A stretch of 34,436 nt of DNA from Bacteroidota bacterium (lineage in GTDB: Bacteria > Bacteroidota > Bacteroidia > NS11-12g > UBA955), in the NCBI GenBank assembly GCA_013205405.1, contig JABMMZ010000050.1, positions 1-34,436 on the forward strand. Direction: 5' to 3'. A model generated the notes under the pieces. It worked only from the letters and a program-made list of their open reading frames with translations. It searched no databases and had not been told where the DNA came from. A program made the translations under genes and the position numbers. Below, piece by piece: positions 1-9,408 of this stretch. How positions within the stretch are numbered: position 1 is the stretch's first letter; every line of letters begins with the position of its first letter.

Positions 1-1625
1 CGTTGATACATGGTTTCCATAGCACCTAAAACACCACCTCTTTCTGTAATTTTATCAAATTCTAACATAACAGCTTCTTCTACTAAGTCTGTCAATTCTT
101 CAATAATAAAAGAACCTTGAATTGGGTTTTCATTTTTAGCAAGGCCTAATTCGCGATTTATAATTAATTGAATAGCCATTGCGCGTCTTACACTTTCTTC
201 AGTAGGTGTTGTTATAGCCTCATCATATGCATTAGTATGTAAACTGTTACAATTGTCGTAAATGGCATATAAAGCTTGAAGTGTAGTTCTTATATCATTA
301 AAGTCTATTTCTTGAGCATGTAAGCTTCTGCCACTTGTTTGAATATGGTATTTTAACATTTGACTACGTTCATTCGCCCCATATTTTATTTTCATAGCTT
401 TAGCCCATATTCTTCGCGCTACTCTACCAATTACAGCATATTCGGGGTCTATACCATTACTAAAGAAAAAGGAAAGATTCGGTCCAAATTCATTAATATC
501 CATCCCTCTGCTTAAATAATACTCCACAAAAGTAAAACCATTGGCTAATGTAAATGCTAATTGCGACAATGGATTAGCACCTGCTTCTGCAATATGATAA
601 CCAGAGATAGAAACGGAATAGAAATTACGCACTTTTTTTTGAATGAAATATTCTTGTACGTCACCCATTAATCTTAGGGCAAATTCAGTGCTAAAGATAC
701 AAGTATTCTGTGCTTGGTCTTCTTTCAATATATCTGCTTGCACGGTTCCTCTTACTTGCGAAAGGGTATATATTTTTATTTCTTCGTAAATATTTAAAGG
801 CAAAACTTGGTCGCCTGTAACACCTAATAACATTAAACCTAAGCCATTATTCCCTTCAGGCAATTCACCTTGATAAGTAGGAATCTCTTGGTTTTTAGCT
901 TTAAAAATAGCTGCAATTTTTTCGACTACTTCTTTCTCAAGTTTATTTACTTTGATATACAATTCACATTGTTGATCAATAGCAGCATTCATAAAAAAGC
1001 CAAGCAACATAGGTGCAGGGCCATTGATAGTCATAGAAACAGATGTTTTTGGATCGGCTAAATTAAAACCACTGTAAAGTTTTTTAGCATCATCTAAACA
1101 GCAAATACTTACACCTGAATTGCCAATTTTACCGTAAATATCAGGACGAATATGAGGGTCGTTGCCATACAATGTAACACTATCAAAAGCAGTAGATAAA
1201 CGCTTTGCAGGCACGCCTAAACTTACGTAATGAAATCTTCTGTTGGTTCTTTCAGGTCCTCCTTCACCGGCAAACATGCGGGTAGGATCTTCTCCTTCTC
1301 TTTTAAATGGATAAATACCTGCAGTATAAGGGAATTCACCTGGTACATTTTCCTGCAACTGCCAGCGCAATCTATCGCCCCAAGATTTAAATTTGGGCAT
1401 CGCTATTTTAGGAATTTGAGTATGACTTAAGCTTTCAGTATGTGTTTTAATTTTAATTTCTTTGTCACGTACTTTAAAGATATAATCTTCATTTTTATAT
1501 TTAGCTACAAGCTCATCCCAATTGTTAATTAAGCGTCTATTTTGTGGCAGTAATTGTTCATTTAATTCCGAAATTTTATCATTTAAAATAATTGATAAGT
1601 TTTCTAATATATTTTTTGGTAACAT
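1..1625 (-). CDS. acyl-CoA mutase catalytic subunit, isobutyryl-CoA mutase (IcmF) type, 3' end outside the window
   Basis: The reading frame opens at an ATG at 1625 and stays open for 541 codons to the left edge, so the C-terminus is missing. It is the TIM-barrel substrate domain of a B12-dependent acyl-CoA mutase. Visible family landmarks are [16 protein letters not shown] (residues 103-118), [12 protein letters not shown] (122-133), [13 protein letters not shown] (142-154), SMTINGPAP (197-205) and [12 protein letters not shown] (341-352, with the cobalamin-side His). The two substrate-specificity positions read Phe107 (YPFKR) and Gln306 (KEDQAQNT). In this family Phe/Gln is the isobutyryl-CoA mutase pattern, whereas methylmalonyl-CoA mutase has Tyr/Arg. 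The first ~75 residues match the linker of fused IcmF proteins. The start lies 2 nt after the stop of the B12/G-protein half at 1628-3037, so translational coupling and a joint complex are likely. Whether the split is natural is unresolved. Confidence 0.9.
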   Translation of the reverse strand, partial: MLPKNILENLSIILNDKISELNEQLLPQNRRLINNWDELVAKYKNEDYIFKVRDKEIKIKTHTESLSHTQIPKIAMPKFKSWGDRLRWQLQENVPGEFPYTAGIYPFKREGEDPTRMFAGEGGPERTNRRFHYVSLGVPAKRLSTAFDSVTLYGNDPHIRPDIYGKIGNSGVSICCLDDAKKLYSGFNLADPKTSVSMTINGPAPMLLGFFMNAAIDQQCELYIKVNKLEKEVVEKIAAIFKAKNQEIPTYQGELPEGNNGLGLMLLGVTGDQVLPLNIYEEIKIYTLSQVRGTVQADILKEDQAQNTCIFSTEFALRLMGDVQEYFIQKKVRNFYSVSISGYHIAEAGANPLSQLAFTLANGFTFVEYYLSRGMDINEFGPNLSFFFSNGIDPEYAVIGRVARRIWAKAMKIKYGANERSQMLKYHIQTSGRSLHAQEIDFNDIRTTLQALYAIYDNCNSLHTNAYDEAITTPTEESVRRAMAIQLIINRELGLAKNENPIQGSFIIEELTDLVEEAVMLEFDKITERGGVLGAMETMYQ

Positions 1626-1627
1626 TC

Positions 1628-3037
1628 TTAAAGATTTAATAAATTTTTACTTCCTTCTAATTGATATAATTTTTCGGCAATTTCAGATTGTTCGTCTGCT
1701 TGTTTATTATAGTTTCTAATGGTTTCACTTATCTCGCTTAGGTATCTATTTCTAGATGGTGGAATGATGAATATTTTTTCGCTCATTTCGTCTGTGGCTT
1801 TAAAATCTGATTTAAACTTAGAACCTGTTTTGGTATCTAATAAATCAATTAAGGTACGGTATAAATTATTCATCCCCGGATCGTTAAATTGACTAGCAAT
1901 AGTGCCAAAAACAGGCATAATATCTACATCATTATCGAAAAGCTTATGGTTGCGTTGAAATTGTTTTTTAACGTCTCTTAAAGCATCAGCGGCCCCTTTT
2001 TTATCAAATTTATTGAGTGCAATAATATCTGCAAAATCAAGCATATCAATTTTTTCTAATTGCGTAGCAGCACCATACTCTGGGGTCATTACATACATGG
2101 TAGCATCACTATGATCGGTTATTTCTGTATCACTTTGGCCAATACCACTTGTTTCTAAAATTATTAAGTCAAATTTGGCGGCTTTAAGCACTAATAGGGC
2201 ATCGTCTACGTGTTTACTTAATGCCAAATTGCTTTGGCGGGTAGCTAATGAACGCATATAAACGCGAGGGTTTTTAATACTATTCATTCTTATTCTATCT
2301 CCTAATAACGCACCACCTGTTTTTCGTTTACTGGGGTCTACAGATATAATGCCAATGGTTTTAGTTTTAAAATCAAATAAAAATCGCCTAACAAATTCAT
2401 CTACCAAACTGCTTTTACCAGCTCCACCTGTTCCTGTAATACCTAAAACGGGTGTTTTATCATTTCCTATTATTTCAATGATTTTACTTCTGTAATTTTC
2501 AAATTCGGTTGTAAAATTCTCAGCACAAGATATTAGTTCAGCAAGCGTTCTAGGATTTTTAGCTTTAATTTCTTCTTCGTTAAAATTGATATCTCTACCA
2601 GTAGGGTAATCACATTTTTCTACTAAGTCGTTGATCATACCTTGCAATCCCATCTCTCTACCATCATCTGGATGGTAAATACGTGTTATGCCGTAGGCCT
2701 GTAAATCGGCAATTTCTTCGGGCAAAATAGTGCCACCACCACCACCAAAAATTTTGATATGACTTGCACCTTTTTCTTTCAATAAATCTACCATGTATTT
2801 AAAATATTCATTATGCCCTCCTTGGTAACTGGTCATGGCAATAGCATTGGCATCTTCTTGAATAGCTGTGTCTACCACTTCTTCTGCACTTCTATCATGT
2901 CCTAAATGTATTACTTCGCAGCCAGTAGCTTGAATAATTCTGCGCATCACATTTATTGCTGCATCGTGCCCATCAAATAATGAAGCAGCAGTTACTATTC
3001 TTATTTTGTTTTTAGGCGAATATATTGAAGTTTCCAT
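1628..3037 (-). CDS. B12-binding and G-protein chaperone half of a fused-type acyl-CoA mutase (IcmF N-terminal part)
   Basis: This 469-residue protein carries the first two domains of IcmF. Residues ~10-140 are a B12-binding domain: [14 protein letters not shown] at 21-34 has the DxH motif with lower cobalt ligand His24, and TSYQGGH (69-75) and a glycine run at 98-102 follow. Residues ~195-400 are a MeaB/ArgK-like GTPase domain with Walker [10 protein letters not shown] (202-210, Lys208), ETSGIGQSD (295-303) and NKFD (342-345). The last ~70 residues are the start of the IcmF linker. In characterised IcmF these domains and the mutase barrel are one chain of about 1,090 residues; here a TAA ends the chain in the linker and the barrel restarts 2 nt later in another frame. 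The likely role is cofactor binding and GTP-dependent loading or repair of the mutase. The start ATG at 3037 is clear. The ppiD terminator upstream suggests a separate promoter; a weak -7-like box lies at 3050-3057. Confidence 0.93.
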   Translation of the reverse strand: METSIYSPKNKIRIVTAASLFDGHDAAINVMRRIIQATGCEVIHLGHDRSAEEVVDTAIQEDANAIAMTSYQGGHNEYFKYMVDLLKEKGASHIKIFGGGGGTILPEEIADLQAYGITRIYHPDDGREMGLQGMINDLVEKCDYPTGRDINFNEEEIKAKNPRTLAELISCAENFTTEFENYRSKIIEIIGNDKTPVLGITGTGGAGKSSLVDEFVRRFLFDFKTKTIGIISVDPSKRKTGGALLGDRIRMNSIKNPRVYMRSLATRQSNLALSKHVDDALLVLKAAKFDLIILETSGIGQSDTEITDHSDATMYVMTPEYGAATQLEKIDMLDFADIIALNKFDKKGAADALRDVKKQFQRNHKLFDNDVDIMPVFGTIASQFNDPGMNNLYRTLIDLLDTKTGSKFKSDFKATDEMSEKIFIIPPSRNRYLSEISETIRNYNKQADEQSEIAEKLYQLEGSKNLLNL

Positions 3038-3072
3038 ATTTTATTCGTGCGAAATTAATATTTTAATTTGGG

Positions 3073-3106
3073 TAAAAAAAAACCACCTTTTTAAAAAGAT
3101 GGTTTT
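3073..3106 (-). terminator. Rho-independent terminator after the ppiD-like gene
   Basis: Two 13-nt arms (3080-3092 and 3093-3105) are complementary in the minus-strand transcript with one U-G wobble, and are followed by a run of nine U (from 3082 down to 3074). The stem starts 18 nt after the ppiD stop codon. A T-run at 3108-3116 on the plus strand could make it bidirectional. It separates ppiD from the downstream mutase genes. Confidence 0.85.
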
Positions 3107-3123
3107 GATTTTTTTTAATTAAT

Positions 3124-5247
3124 TTAATAAAATTTATAACGTTCGTCTTTTACTTTACCAGCTTTTTTAAGCGCTTTAAAAGTAGTTTCATCTACTCTTT
3201 GTTTAGCTTCAGAAAACACACGTTGTTGCAATTGGGCTAATTCTTTTGGCAACTCAGGTTTAGTTCTTGATTCAATATAAGCAACATGCACGCCATCTAA
3301 TGAAACAAAGGGTTTGCTTAATTTTTTTAATTTACTACCACATATAAACCCTACAACTTTAGGATCGTTGCCAGCAAATGGTGCATTCTGCATTGCAAAT
3401 GAAACTTTTTCTAAAGGTTGAGCAATAGATTTAACTCCTAAAGCTACATCTTCTATCGATTTGGCAGTTTTTAATGCTTTTTCAAGATATGCTTTTAGTT
3501 TTTCAGCTTTCTTTTCATTTAGAACAATTTTCTCAATTTTTTCTCTAACGTCTTCTAAATCTGCAGTACCTTCTTTTTTCTTTTTAGTTAAATTTACTAC
3601 TATCAGTTTATCATCGTAAGAAAATACATCAGAGTTGTCACCTTCTTTTCTATCTTCGTTGAATAACCATCTTATTATATCTTTAGCGTCTTTAATACCG
3701 CTTATTGTTTTATCACTTTCTTTAACATTTTTAGCAATACTTTTAGCAATATTTGCTTTTTTAGTAGCCGCTTCGTATTCATCTTTAGCACCTGTTAATC
3801 CATTTCTGAATTGCATTGCTTTTTCGTAAGCTGCATCTTTTGTAGCTTGCAGTGGTTCTATCAATTGTCTTACTTCAGCAAATTTTACTAATTTGTTACT
3901 TCTTGCTTCTACCATTTTATAAATAGAGATACCATATAAGGATTTTACTACTGTAGCTTCACCTTTATTTAGTCCTTTTAATGCTTTATTAACCTCAGGA
4001 GGTTGATTGCCGTCTTGCGTCCATCCCATATCATAAGGGCTTTGTAATATACCTTGACTTGCTTTTTGGTTGAAAAATTCTATCCCATTGTTGTAAGCTC
4101 TAGATTCACCAGCAATAGCTCTGGCTGTAGTCATTGCATTTAAAGTATCTTGTTTGGTGGTTCCTTGTACCATAATATCGGCTTTTACAACGTGTATATA
4201 ATATACGCTATCAGCTTTTGTATCTAATACTTTAACTAAGCTATATCCACCATCGTAATATACTGGGCCAATTACGCTATCTTTTGGTGAGTTGTTTATT
4301 ATTGCATCTAGGCCAACAGAATAACTTCCATGCTTTCTATACAAAGTATCAAATGGAATAGCGCTATTTAAAGAAACATAAATAGAATCATTTTCAGCAT
4401 TTGCAAAACTAGCGGCTTGTATTTCTAATTGTTTTTTTACTTCAAGGGTATCTTCTTTTGTAGGATTCAATGTCCACAGTGCATATTCTATATCTCTACT
4501 TTCGTCTTGTTTGAATTCTTCTTTATGTCTATTGATATAATCTTTTAAATCAGCATCTGTTACTTTAAAATCTTTATCAGGCATTGTTGCATAATTTAGA
4601 GTTACAATTTTGCCTGTGCTATATTCCGCGTTATTATAAAAATCATCTTGTGCATCTAATTTGGTAGCATAAATACTTTTTATAATTAATGAGTTATATT
4701 TCCTTGATTTTGTTTCTAAAATAACTTGTTCTACAATTCCTTCAAATTGTTTTCTATACATGGCTAACTCTTGTTGATTGCCACCTGCATTTTTCTTCAT
4801 TATTTGATTTCTAAAATTAATTACCATTGCCGGATCAAATTGGCCATTTTGAGAAAAATACTGTTTGATTGTTGGGCTTGCATCATTTGTATATAATAAT
4901 GATGTTGCCTCATCTTGCGTTACCGTAACACCAGATTTTTCATATTCTTTGGAAATTAAATTTTTAAAGATAAAAGAATTCCAAATAGTTGAACCTATTT
5001 GTTCTTTTTGTTCTTCAGATACTACTTGTCCATTAGCTTCCTGATTAGCAATAGCTTCTCTATATTTTTCGTCAAATTCAGATATTTTGATTTCTTTACC
5101 ATCTATAGAGCCAATGCTTTCTTTTCCGCTTATGCCAAATTTATTAGTATTTTCTATAACTGCTTGTAAAATGAACAACAACAAAGTAAGTCCTACTATT
5201 GCTAAAAGTAACCAACCTCTTTTTCTTAATTTATTAATAACTGCCAT
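3124..5247 (-). CDS. PpiD/SurA-like peptidylprolyl isomerase, membrane-anchored folding factor
   Basis: The 707-residue protein has a short basic N-terminus (MAVINKLRKRGW) and one hydrophobic helix at about residues 12-30. This is the PpiD topology: a single anchor with the rest in the periplasm. Residues ~45-170 fit a SurA N-terminal chaperone domain (GSIDGKEIKISEFDEKYRE). The middle (~235-460) fits one or two parvulin-type PPIase modules, including MGWTQDG, LKGLNKGEATVVKS and YGISIYKMVEARSN. The C-terminal part resembles the long helical tails of Bacteroidota homologues. The role inferred from the family is assisting folding of secreted and outer-membrane proteins. The gene is monocistronic: a promoter lies immediately upstream and a strong terminator just after the stop. 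I can assign the family but not prove prolyl isomerase activity from the sequence. Confidence 0.9.
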   Translation of the reverse strand: MAVINKLRKRGWLLLAIVGLTLLLFILQAVIENTNKFGISGKESIGSIDGKEIKISEFDEKYREAIANQEANGQVVSEEQKEQIGSTIWNSFIFKNLISKEYEKSGVTVTQDEATSLLYTNDASPTIKQYFSQNGQFDPAMVINFRNQIMKKNAGGNQQELAMYRKQFEGIVEQVILETKSRKYNSLIIKSIYATKLDAQDDFYNNAEYSTGKIVTLNYATMPDKDFKVTDADLKDYINRHKEEFKQDESRDIEYALWTLNPTKEDTLEVKKQLEIQAASFANAENDSIYVSLNSAIPFDTLYRKHGSYSVGLDAIINNSPKDSVIGPVYYDGGYSLVKVLDTKADSVYYIHVVKADIMVQGTTKQDTLNAMTTARAIAGESRAYNNGIEFFNQKASQGILQSPYDMGWTQDGNQPPEVNKALKGLNKGEATVVKSLYGISIYKMVEARSNKLVKFAEVRQLIEPLQATKDAAYEKAMQFRNGLTGAKDEYEAATKKANIAKSIAKNVKESDKTISGIKDAKDIIRWLFNEDRKEGDNSDVFSYDDKLIVVNLTKKKKEGTADLEDVREKIEKIVLNEKKAEKLKAYLEKALKTAKSIEDVALGVKSIAQPLEKVSFAMQNAPFAGNDPKVVGFICGSKLKKLSKPFVSLDGVHVAYIESRTKPELPKELAQLQQRVFSEAKQRVDETTFKALKKAGKVKDERYKFY

Positions 5248-5270
5248 ACTTGTTTTTTTGAAATGAGGTG

Positions 5271-5302
5271 CAAAATAATACTTTTAAACTCAAAAAGACA
5301 AA
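5271..5302 (-). promoter_or_regulatory. promoter of the ppiD-like gene
   Basis: On the minus strand, TTTG (5302-5299) is followed after 20 nt by TTATTTTG (5278-5271). This matches the Bacteroidota -33/-7 pair TTTG...TAnnTTTG with one mismatch. The box edge is 23 nt from the ATG at 5247. Confidence 0.6.
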
Positions 5303-5416
5303 CATAAAGGTTAAAAATTTAGTCAAATTATTGCAATGTTTATAAATAGTCTGTTATTGTTAAGTCTTAAGGCCTTTCAGTACAAAATTTGAATTTCAAA
5401 ATTCACTAAAATGTTT

Positions 5417-5424
5417 TAATTTTG
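5417..5424 (+). promoter_or_regulatory. -7 box of the 188-residue unknown gene
   Basis: TAATTTTG matches TAnnTTTG perfectly and lies 10 nt before the ATG at 5435, so the leader would be only a few nucleotides. A 13-nt perfect inverted repeat (TTTGAA-T-TTCAAA, 5388-5400) sits where the -33 region would be; its TTTG is 25 nt from the box, slightly too far. The repeat could be an operator, but short palindromes are common in such AT-rich DNA. Confidence 0.5.
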
Positions 5425-5434
5425 CTGTAATTTA

Positions 5435-6001
5435 ATGCAAGATTTAGAACCATACTACCAATGGCTGCATATTTATAACAGTGCAGAAGACCCTGTTTCT
5501 CCTTTTTATAATGTTGAACATAGCGAATTTGAATACACCCATACTATTTATAATTTTGTTCTACATCCTCAATGGGATTCTTTTGGAAGTAGTACCTTAT
5601 ATTTAAAAATTTTATTTGTAGATTATGAAAAAAGCTACACCATTATAGAACTAATAGGGGAGTGGAATGATACTATTCATAATGATATCATGATGTTTAA
5701 AAGAGAGGTTATTGAATTACTGACTGGTAATGGGATCAATAAATTTATTTTAGTGGGTGAAAATGTAATGAATTTTCATAGCAGTGATGATAGTTACTAT
5801 GAAGAATGGTTTGCTGATATAGAAGATGGATGGATAGCACTTGTTAACTTCAGAGAGCATGTTTTATCGGAGTTTGAAAGTTGCAATTTAGACTATTATC
5901 TTAATTTTGGTGGCGACCTAGATGATATGATATGGAGACACCATACGCCAATCCAATTTTATAAAAAAGTAGAAGAATTATTAACCAAACGTTTATATTA
6001 A
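5435..6001 (+). CDS. conserved-type protein of unknown function, 188 residues
   Basis: I do not recognise a named family. The protein is acidic, aromatic-rich and soluble, with no signal peptide or membrane segment. Its middle alternates strands and helices (LYLKILFVDYEKSYTIIEL, then KREVIELLTG, then INKFILVGENV), which suggests a compact alpha/beta fold loosely like STAS domains; that comparison is only an impression. Distinctive stretches that should be searchable are NAAEDP-like NSAEDPVSPFYNVEH (15-29), HPQWDSFGS and NFHSSDDSYYEEWF. From memory, similar proteins occur widely in Bacteroidota as uncharacterised ORFs. The gene has a perfect -7 box 10 nt upstream of its ATG. It converges with the EEP-family gene, the two stop codons overlapping by 4 nt, which supports both being real. 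Confidence 0.8.
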   Translation: MQDLEPYYQWLHIYNSAEDPVSPFYNVEHSEFEYTHTIYNFVLHPQWDSFGSSTLYLKILFVDYEKSYTIIELIGEWNDTIHNDIMMFKREVIELLTGNGINKFILVGENVMNFHSSDDSYYEEWFADIEDGWIALVNFREHVLSEFESCNLDYYLNFGGDLDDMIWRHHTPIQFYKKVEELLTKRLY

Positions 6002-7068
6002 GGTTTTAATTTTATAATGGTTTGTATCAATTTATGATCACTGGCTAAATTATACGTACTGTAGTTTAAACCTACATATTGTTTAGGATACAAGATATAA
6101 TCAATTCTAAAATTAGGCATCAAGCCAATGTATGTTTTTCCAAAACCTTTTCCATTTTCAGTAAAAGCATCTTTTAGGTTTTTGGATAAGGTAGCATAAG
6201 CATAAGATACTGACGGGTCGTTAAAATCGCCAATTACAAAGTACGGTGTTTTTACACTTCTTATGTTTTTCTTTATAAAATTTACTTGCTCAGCTCTTTT
6301 TAAATAGGTGTTTTTCATGCGCTCTATCATACTTTTTGATTGTTCAAGCCTTATTTTATTGTCTTCTGGAATATCCTTTATAAAGGCAAAATCTTTTTTA
6401 TTGAATCTAAAAGATTGTAGGTGCACATTGTATATTCTAGAAATGATTGAATCTATCTCAATATCTGCATAAATACACATATTACCTGTTATTTGGTCAA
6501 AATGAACTAGGCCAGTTTCTTTAATCTCATAATTTGAAAATATTGCTAACCCATATTGGCCTTTTTTTCTGCCGTCTTTGAGTTTTTCAAAATGATAATA
6601 TTTAAAATTACCTGCTTTTTGAATAGAATCTAAGGTGCCGTTAGTGGCACTTCCTAAATTTAAAAATTCTTGTACACAAAGAATATCTGGCTTGTTATTT
6701 TCTAAATGATTTATTAATTGTTGAGATTGCCATTGATTTTGAAAATAACCAAATAAACCTGCATTGAAATTTTCTATTTTTATACCTTTTTCGGTACTTT
6801 CGGTACTTTTAATTTTAAATGTTTGAATAATGAACTGCCAGCCAATAGCTAATGCAATAAAGCTATACAAACATCTATAGTTTATTTGAATAGCCCATAA
6901 AAAAACGAAAAAAATATTAATTAAAGCGATGAAAGGAAACGCTAAACCTAAAAAAGCAATTGGCCAAAATATTTCAGGGCTAATTAAAGTAGAAGCATAA
7001 GCGCCAATTAACAAAATAATGGCAATTACATTAAAACTAAAAACGAATTTTTTTAAAAATTTTATCAA
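5998..7068 (-). CDS. membrane-anchored endonuclease/exonuclease/phosphatase (EEP) family hydrolase
   Basis: The 356-residue protein begins with two or three hydrophobic helices (about residues 8-30, 35-60 and 68-82), followed by an EEP domain presumably outside the cytoplasm. Catalytic motifs are CVQEF (Glu134, metal ligand), NVHLQS (His216), GDFND (280-284), RIDYIL (321-326) and SDH (343-345), the complete EEP set. Family substrates range from DNA to phospholipids and phosphoproteins, so the substrate here cannot be named. The start appears to be TTG at 7068: the frame has no nearby ATG, and this codon sits 1 nt after the TAA of the rhomboid gene, so translation is probably coupled. A rhomboid-EEP order is, to my knowledge, common in Bacteroidota, often behind mutL, which is absent here. 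Confidence 0.9.
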   Translation of the reverse strand: MIKFLKKFVFSFNVIAIILLIGAYASTLISPEIFWPIAFLGLAFPFIALINIFFVFLWAIQINYRCLYSFIALAIGWQFIIQTFKIKSTESTEKGIKIENFNAGLFGYFQNQWQSQQLINHLENNKPDILCVQEFLNLGSATNGTLDSIQKAGNFKYYHFEKLKDGRKKGQYGLAIFSNYEIKETGLVHFDQITGNMCIYADIEIDSIISRIYNVHLQSFRFNKKDFAFIKDIPEDNKIRLEQSKSMIERMKNTYLKRAEQVNFIKKNIRSVKTPYFVIGDFNDPSVSYAYATLSKNLKDAFTENGKGFGKTYIGLMPNFRIDYILYPKQYVGLNYSTYNLASDHKLIQTIIKLKP

Positions 7069-7069
7069 A

Positions 7070-7915
7070 TTATTTATCTTGACTTGCTTTAAATAAAATA
7101 TCTTTTTCTTCTTTACTTAATCTATCATATCCATTTTTTGATATTTTATCTAAAATAGCATCTACCTCATCTTGCGAAGGATTGTTCTTGTTTGTTTTAG
7201 TTTTAACATTTTTATTGATTTCAACTTTGTAATTTTTCATAGATTTTTCTTTAAAAAAATTAAATGAAAACCAATTTAAATTATTTTGTTTGTGCTTAGC
7301 ATAGAACCAGCCTAAAAGTGCACCTCCAATATGGGCTATGTGACCACCAGCATTACTTGCAGGAATAGTAATTAAATCTAATAATAAAAATCCGAATGAA
7401 AGCCACAGTAATTTTAATTCAAATATTCCCCAAATACTTACTCTTAAATTGGGAGCGTATGCGGTGGCTGCAAATAAAATGGCTAAAATACTGCCGCTTG
7501 CTCCAATGAGTGTGCTATTACTATTTTGAAATACTGTAAAAAAATTGAAGGTAATTAAGTAAAGAATAGCACCTGTAAAACCTCCAAGTAGGTAAATAAG
7601 CCATGTGTCTTTTTTTAAAAAAAAATCTGTAAAAATTCTACCTGAAAAGTATAAAATAAGCATATTGGATATTAGATGAAATGGATCAGAATGTGAAAAT
7701 TGATATGCAAGTAAAGTCCAAGGTTTGTAGGCTAATTTACTTAAATTAGATGGCATAGAAAGGAATTCATTAGCAAAATTAAATTGCAAATTATTCATAA
7801 ATACAAAAAGATTTATTAAGCCTCCGAATAGGAATACTAATATATTTATTACAATTAATTTTGTAATAACACTGCCATACTTTAATTGATATTTAATATC
7901 GTATGTTAAGCTCAT
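7070..7915 (-). CDS. rhomboid family intramembrane serine protease
   Basis: This 281-residue polytopic membrane protein has the rhomboid signatures: HSDPFHLISNM (His80 and Asn84, oxyanion side), IGASGSI with catalytic Ser140, and GGHIAHIGGALLG with catalytic His195. Six hydrophobic segments can be picked out between residues 18 and 205. A charged cytoplasmic tail of ~75 residues follows, ending in an Asp/Lys-rich segment (SQDEVDAILDKISKNGYDRLS), which resembles the short C-terminal helices seen in many Bacteroidota rhomboids. Its substrates are unknown. It lies upstream of, and 1 nt from, the EEP hydrolase, so the two are co-transcribed. A weak -7-like box (ATTATTTG, 7936-7929) precedes it. 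Confidence 0.94.
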   Translation of the reverse strand: MSLTYDIKYQLKYGSVITKLIVINILVFLFGGLINLFVFMNNLQFNFANEFLSMPSNLSKLAYKPWTLLAYQFSHSDPFHLISNMLILYFSGRIFTDFFLKKDTWLIYLLGGFTGAILYLITFNFFTVFQNSNSTLIGASGSILAILFAATAYAPNLRVSIWGIFELKLLWLSFGFLLLDLITIPASNAGGHIAHIGGALLGWFYAKHKQNNLNWFSFNFFKEKSMKNYKVEINKNVKTKTNKNNPSQDEVDAILDKISKNGYDRLSKEEKDILFKASQDK

Positions 7916-7964
7916 ATATTTAGTATAACAAATAATATGATAAATATATTATTTGTTTATATTT

Positions 7965-9380
7965 TTATTCCGATTTTGAAAGTATAATTGTGAACTGTTC
8001 TAACTCCATTTTAATAATTAATGGATTTTTTGGGTCGTTCAAGTACCATAAACGTTCATTTCCGTTGGTTACTCTTATACAATCTATTAATTGAGGTATA
8101 TTTTTAGTATTTAAAATTTCAAATTGCTCATGTCCATCAAAATAAAATTTGGTGTTAACAGCCTCAGAAGAAGTAAGGATATTAGTTACAGAATCTTTAT
8201 TCAATTCAAGATATTGTTTTTTGCTAAGCCAAATAGAAATTCTATCTGAAAATAATTCTTTAATACCATTTTTAAAATTAATTTGTTGGTTTACAGATGA
8301 ATCTAATCCAGATTTTACGATTGTAACTTTACCAGTATCCCAATTAGACTCATATCCTCTGTACCAATTTAAAACTATTTCATTCTCATAGTCAAATTTT
8401 GTTGGTTGTACAATAAAATTTAGATCGCCTATTTCGTAGGTAAGATTTTTACCTTCAGTTATTTTTAAAGTAGTAGTTAAATCATTACAATACTGAGCTA
8501 AATCAATGCTTTCACCTCCTTCTATACTTTTTATTTTATGTGCTAAGTTACAAGCAGAATCTGAATTGCCCATTTTTTTAAGATATTTAGCATTTAAACC
8601 CATAACACCTAATTGCTCAGGGGCAACTATATTAAGTGTATCTAAATCGTTTTTAATATCTGTATTATTAAGATCTAATTTATAAGTAGCACGCATAAAA
8701 GTTGCGTTATAATTATTAGTGCCATACAATTTAGGAATAAGTTTATCCAAGGTTTCTATAGCACCTAACTTATCTCCAGTTTCATTTTGACATTGCGCAT
8801 AAGGTTGCAAAGAAGCAGTTTTTGATTCTTCATCAATCCATATTTTAGAAAAACTTAGGTCGAAATAACGCAGTGCTTCATCATAACTACCAGAAGTAGC
8901 TGCTACCATTGCAAGCGATACATAACCTTCGGCTTTTTCGTTAGAAAGTTTAATTGTTTTACGACATAGCACTCTTTTAAAACTATCACTAAGTTGCTCA
9001 TAATTCAAGTGTCGCATGGCAAACTGGGAATATACTTCTGGCTCTTTAGGGTTATTTTTATAGGCAATATTCAAATTTTTCCAAACATCGTAAAATTTGC
9101 TATTATACAAAGAAATATTAGCCCGTATCATGAATACATCTTTATTTTTCGGACTTAATACAAGAATTTTTTTTAGAAGTGCTTCACATTCTTTATCCTT
9201 AGAATTTTGATATAATACATAAGCTGAATCAACTAGTTTTTCTACTTGAGCATTAGGTTTGGTAAGTTTTATAGCTGCTTTAGGCTTTGTGGCTGCTGAG
9301 GATTTAGGTTTTGGCTTTATTTGAGAAATTGCAATAAATGGAATCAAAAGCAATAACATTACAAGTTTATTCATGGTCAT
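7965..9380 (-). CDS. secreted tetratricopeptide-repeat protein
   Basis: The N-terminus (MNKLVMLLLLIPFIAISQ) is a signal peptide, followed by a Lys/Pro/Ala-rich linker (residues ~20-45) and TPR-like helical pairs from ~47 to ~310, including ECEALLKKILVLSPKNKDVF, NLNIAYKNNPKEPEVYSQFA and YDEALRYFDLSFSKIW. The C-terminal ~150 residues have no recognisable domain and look beta-rich. The annotated start at 9380 gives MTMNKL; the second ATG at 9374 gives the more usual MNKL start, and I slightly prefer it. A perfect -7 box (9399-9392) sits 11 or 17 nt before these starts. The protein is probably periplasmic or on the outer membrane; its partner is unknown. The downstream rhomboid gene is 49 nt away. 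Confidence 0.85.
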   Translation of the reverse strand: MTMNKLVMLLLLIPFIAISQIKPKPKSSAATKPKAAIKLTKPNAQVEKLVDSAYVLYQNSKDKECEALLKKILVLSPKNKDVFMIRANISLYNSKFYDVWKNLNIAYKNNPKEPEVYSQFAMRHLNYEQLSDSFKRVLCRKTIKLSNEKAEGYVSLAMVAATSGSYDEALRYFDLSFSKIWIDEESKTASLQPYAQCQNETGDKLGAIETLDKLIPKLYGTNNYNATFMRATYKLDLNNTDIKNDLDTLNIVAPEQLGVMGLNAKYLKKMGNSDSACNLAHKIKSIEGGESIDLAQYCNDLTTTLKITEGKNLTYEIGDLNFIVQPTKFDYENEIVLNWYRGYESNWDTGKVTIVKSGLDSSVNQQINFKNGIKELFSDRISIWLSKKQYLELNKDSVTNILTSSEAVNTKFYFDGHEQFEILNTKNIPQLIDCIRVTNGNERLWYLNDPKNPLIIKMELEQFTIILSKSE

Positions 9381-9391
9381 AAAATTACCCT

Positions 9392-9399
9392 CAAAGGTA
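9392..9399 (-). promoter_or_regulatory. -7 box of the TPR protein gene
   Basis: On the minus strand the site reads TACCTTTG, a perfect TAnnTTTG. It lies between the stop of the small ORF (9409) and the TPR start, showing that the TPR gene is probably transcribed on its own. No clear -33 TTTG is seen. Confidence 0.5.
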
Positions 9400-9408
9400 A
9401 TTGAAAAA

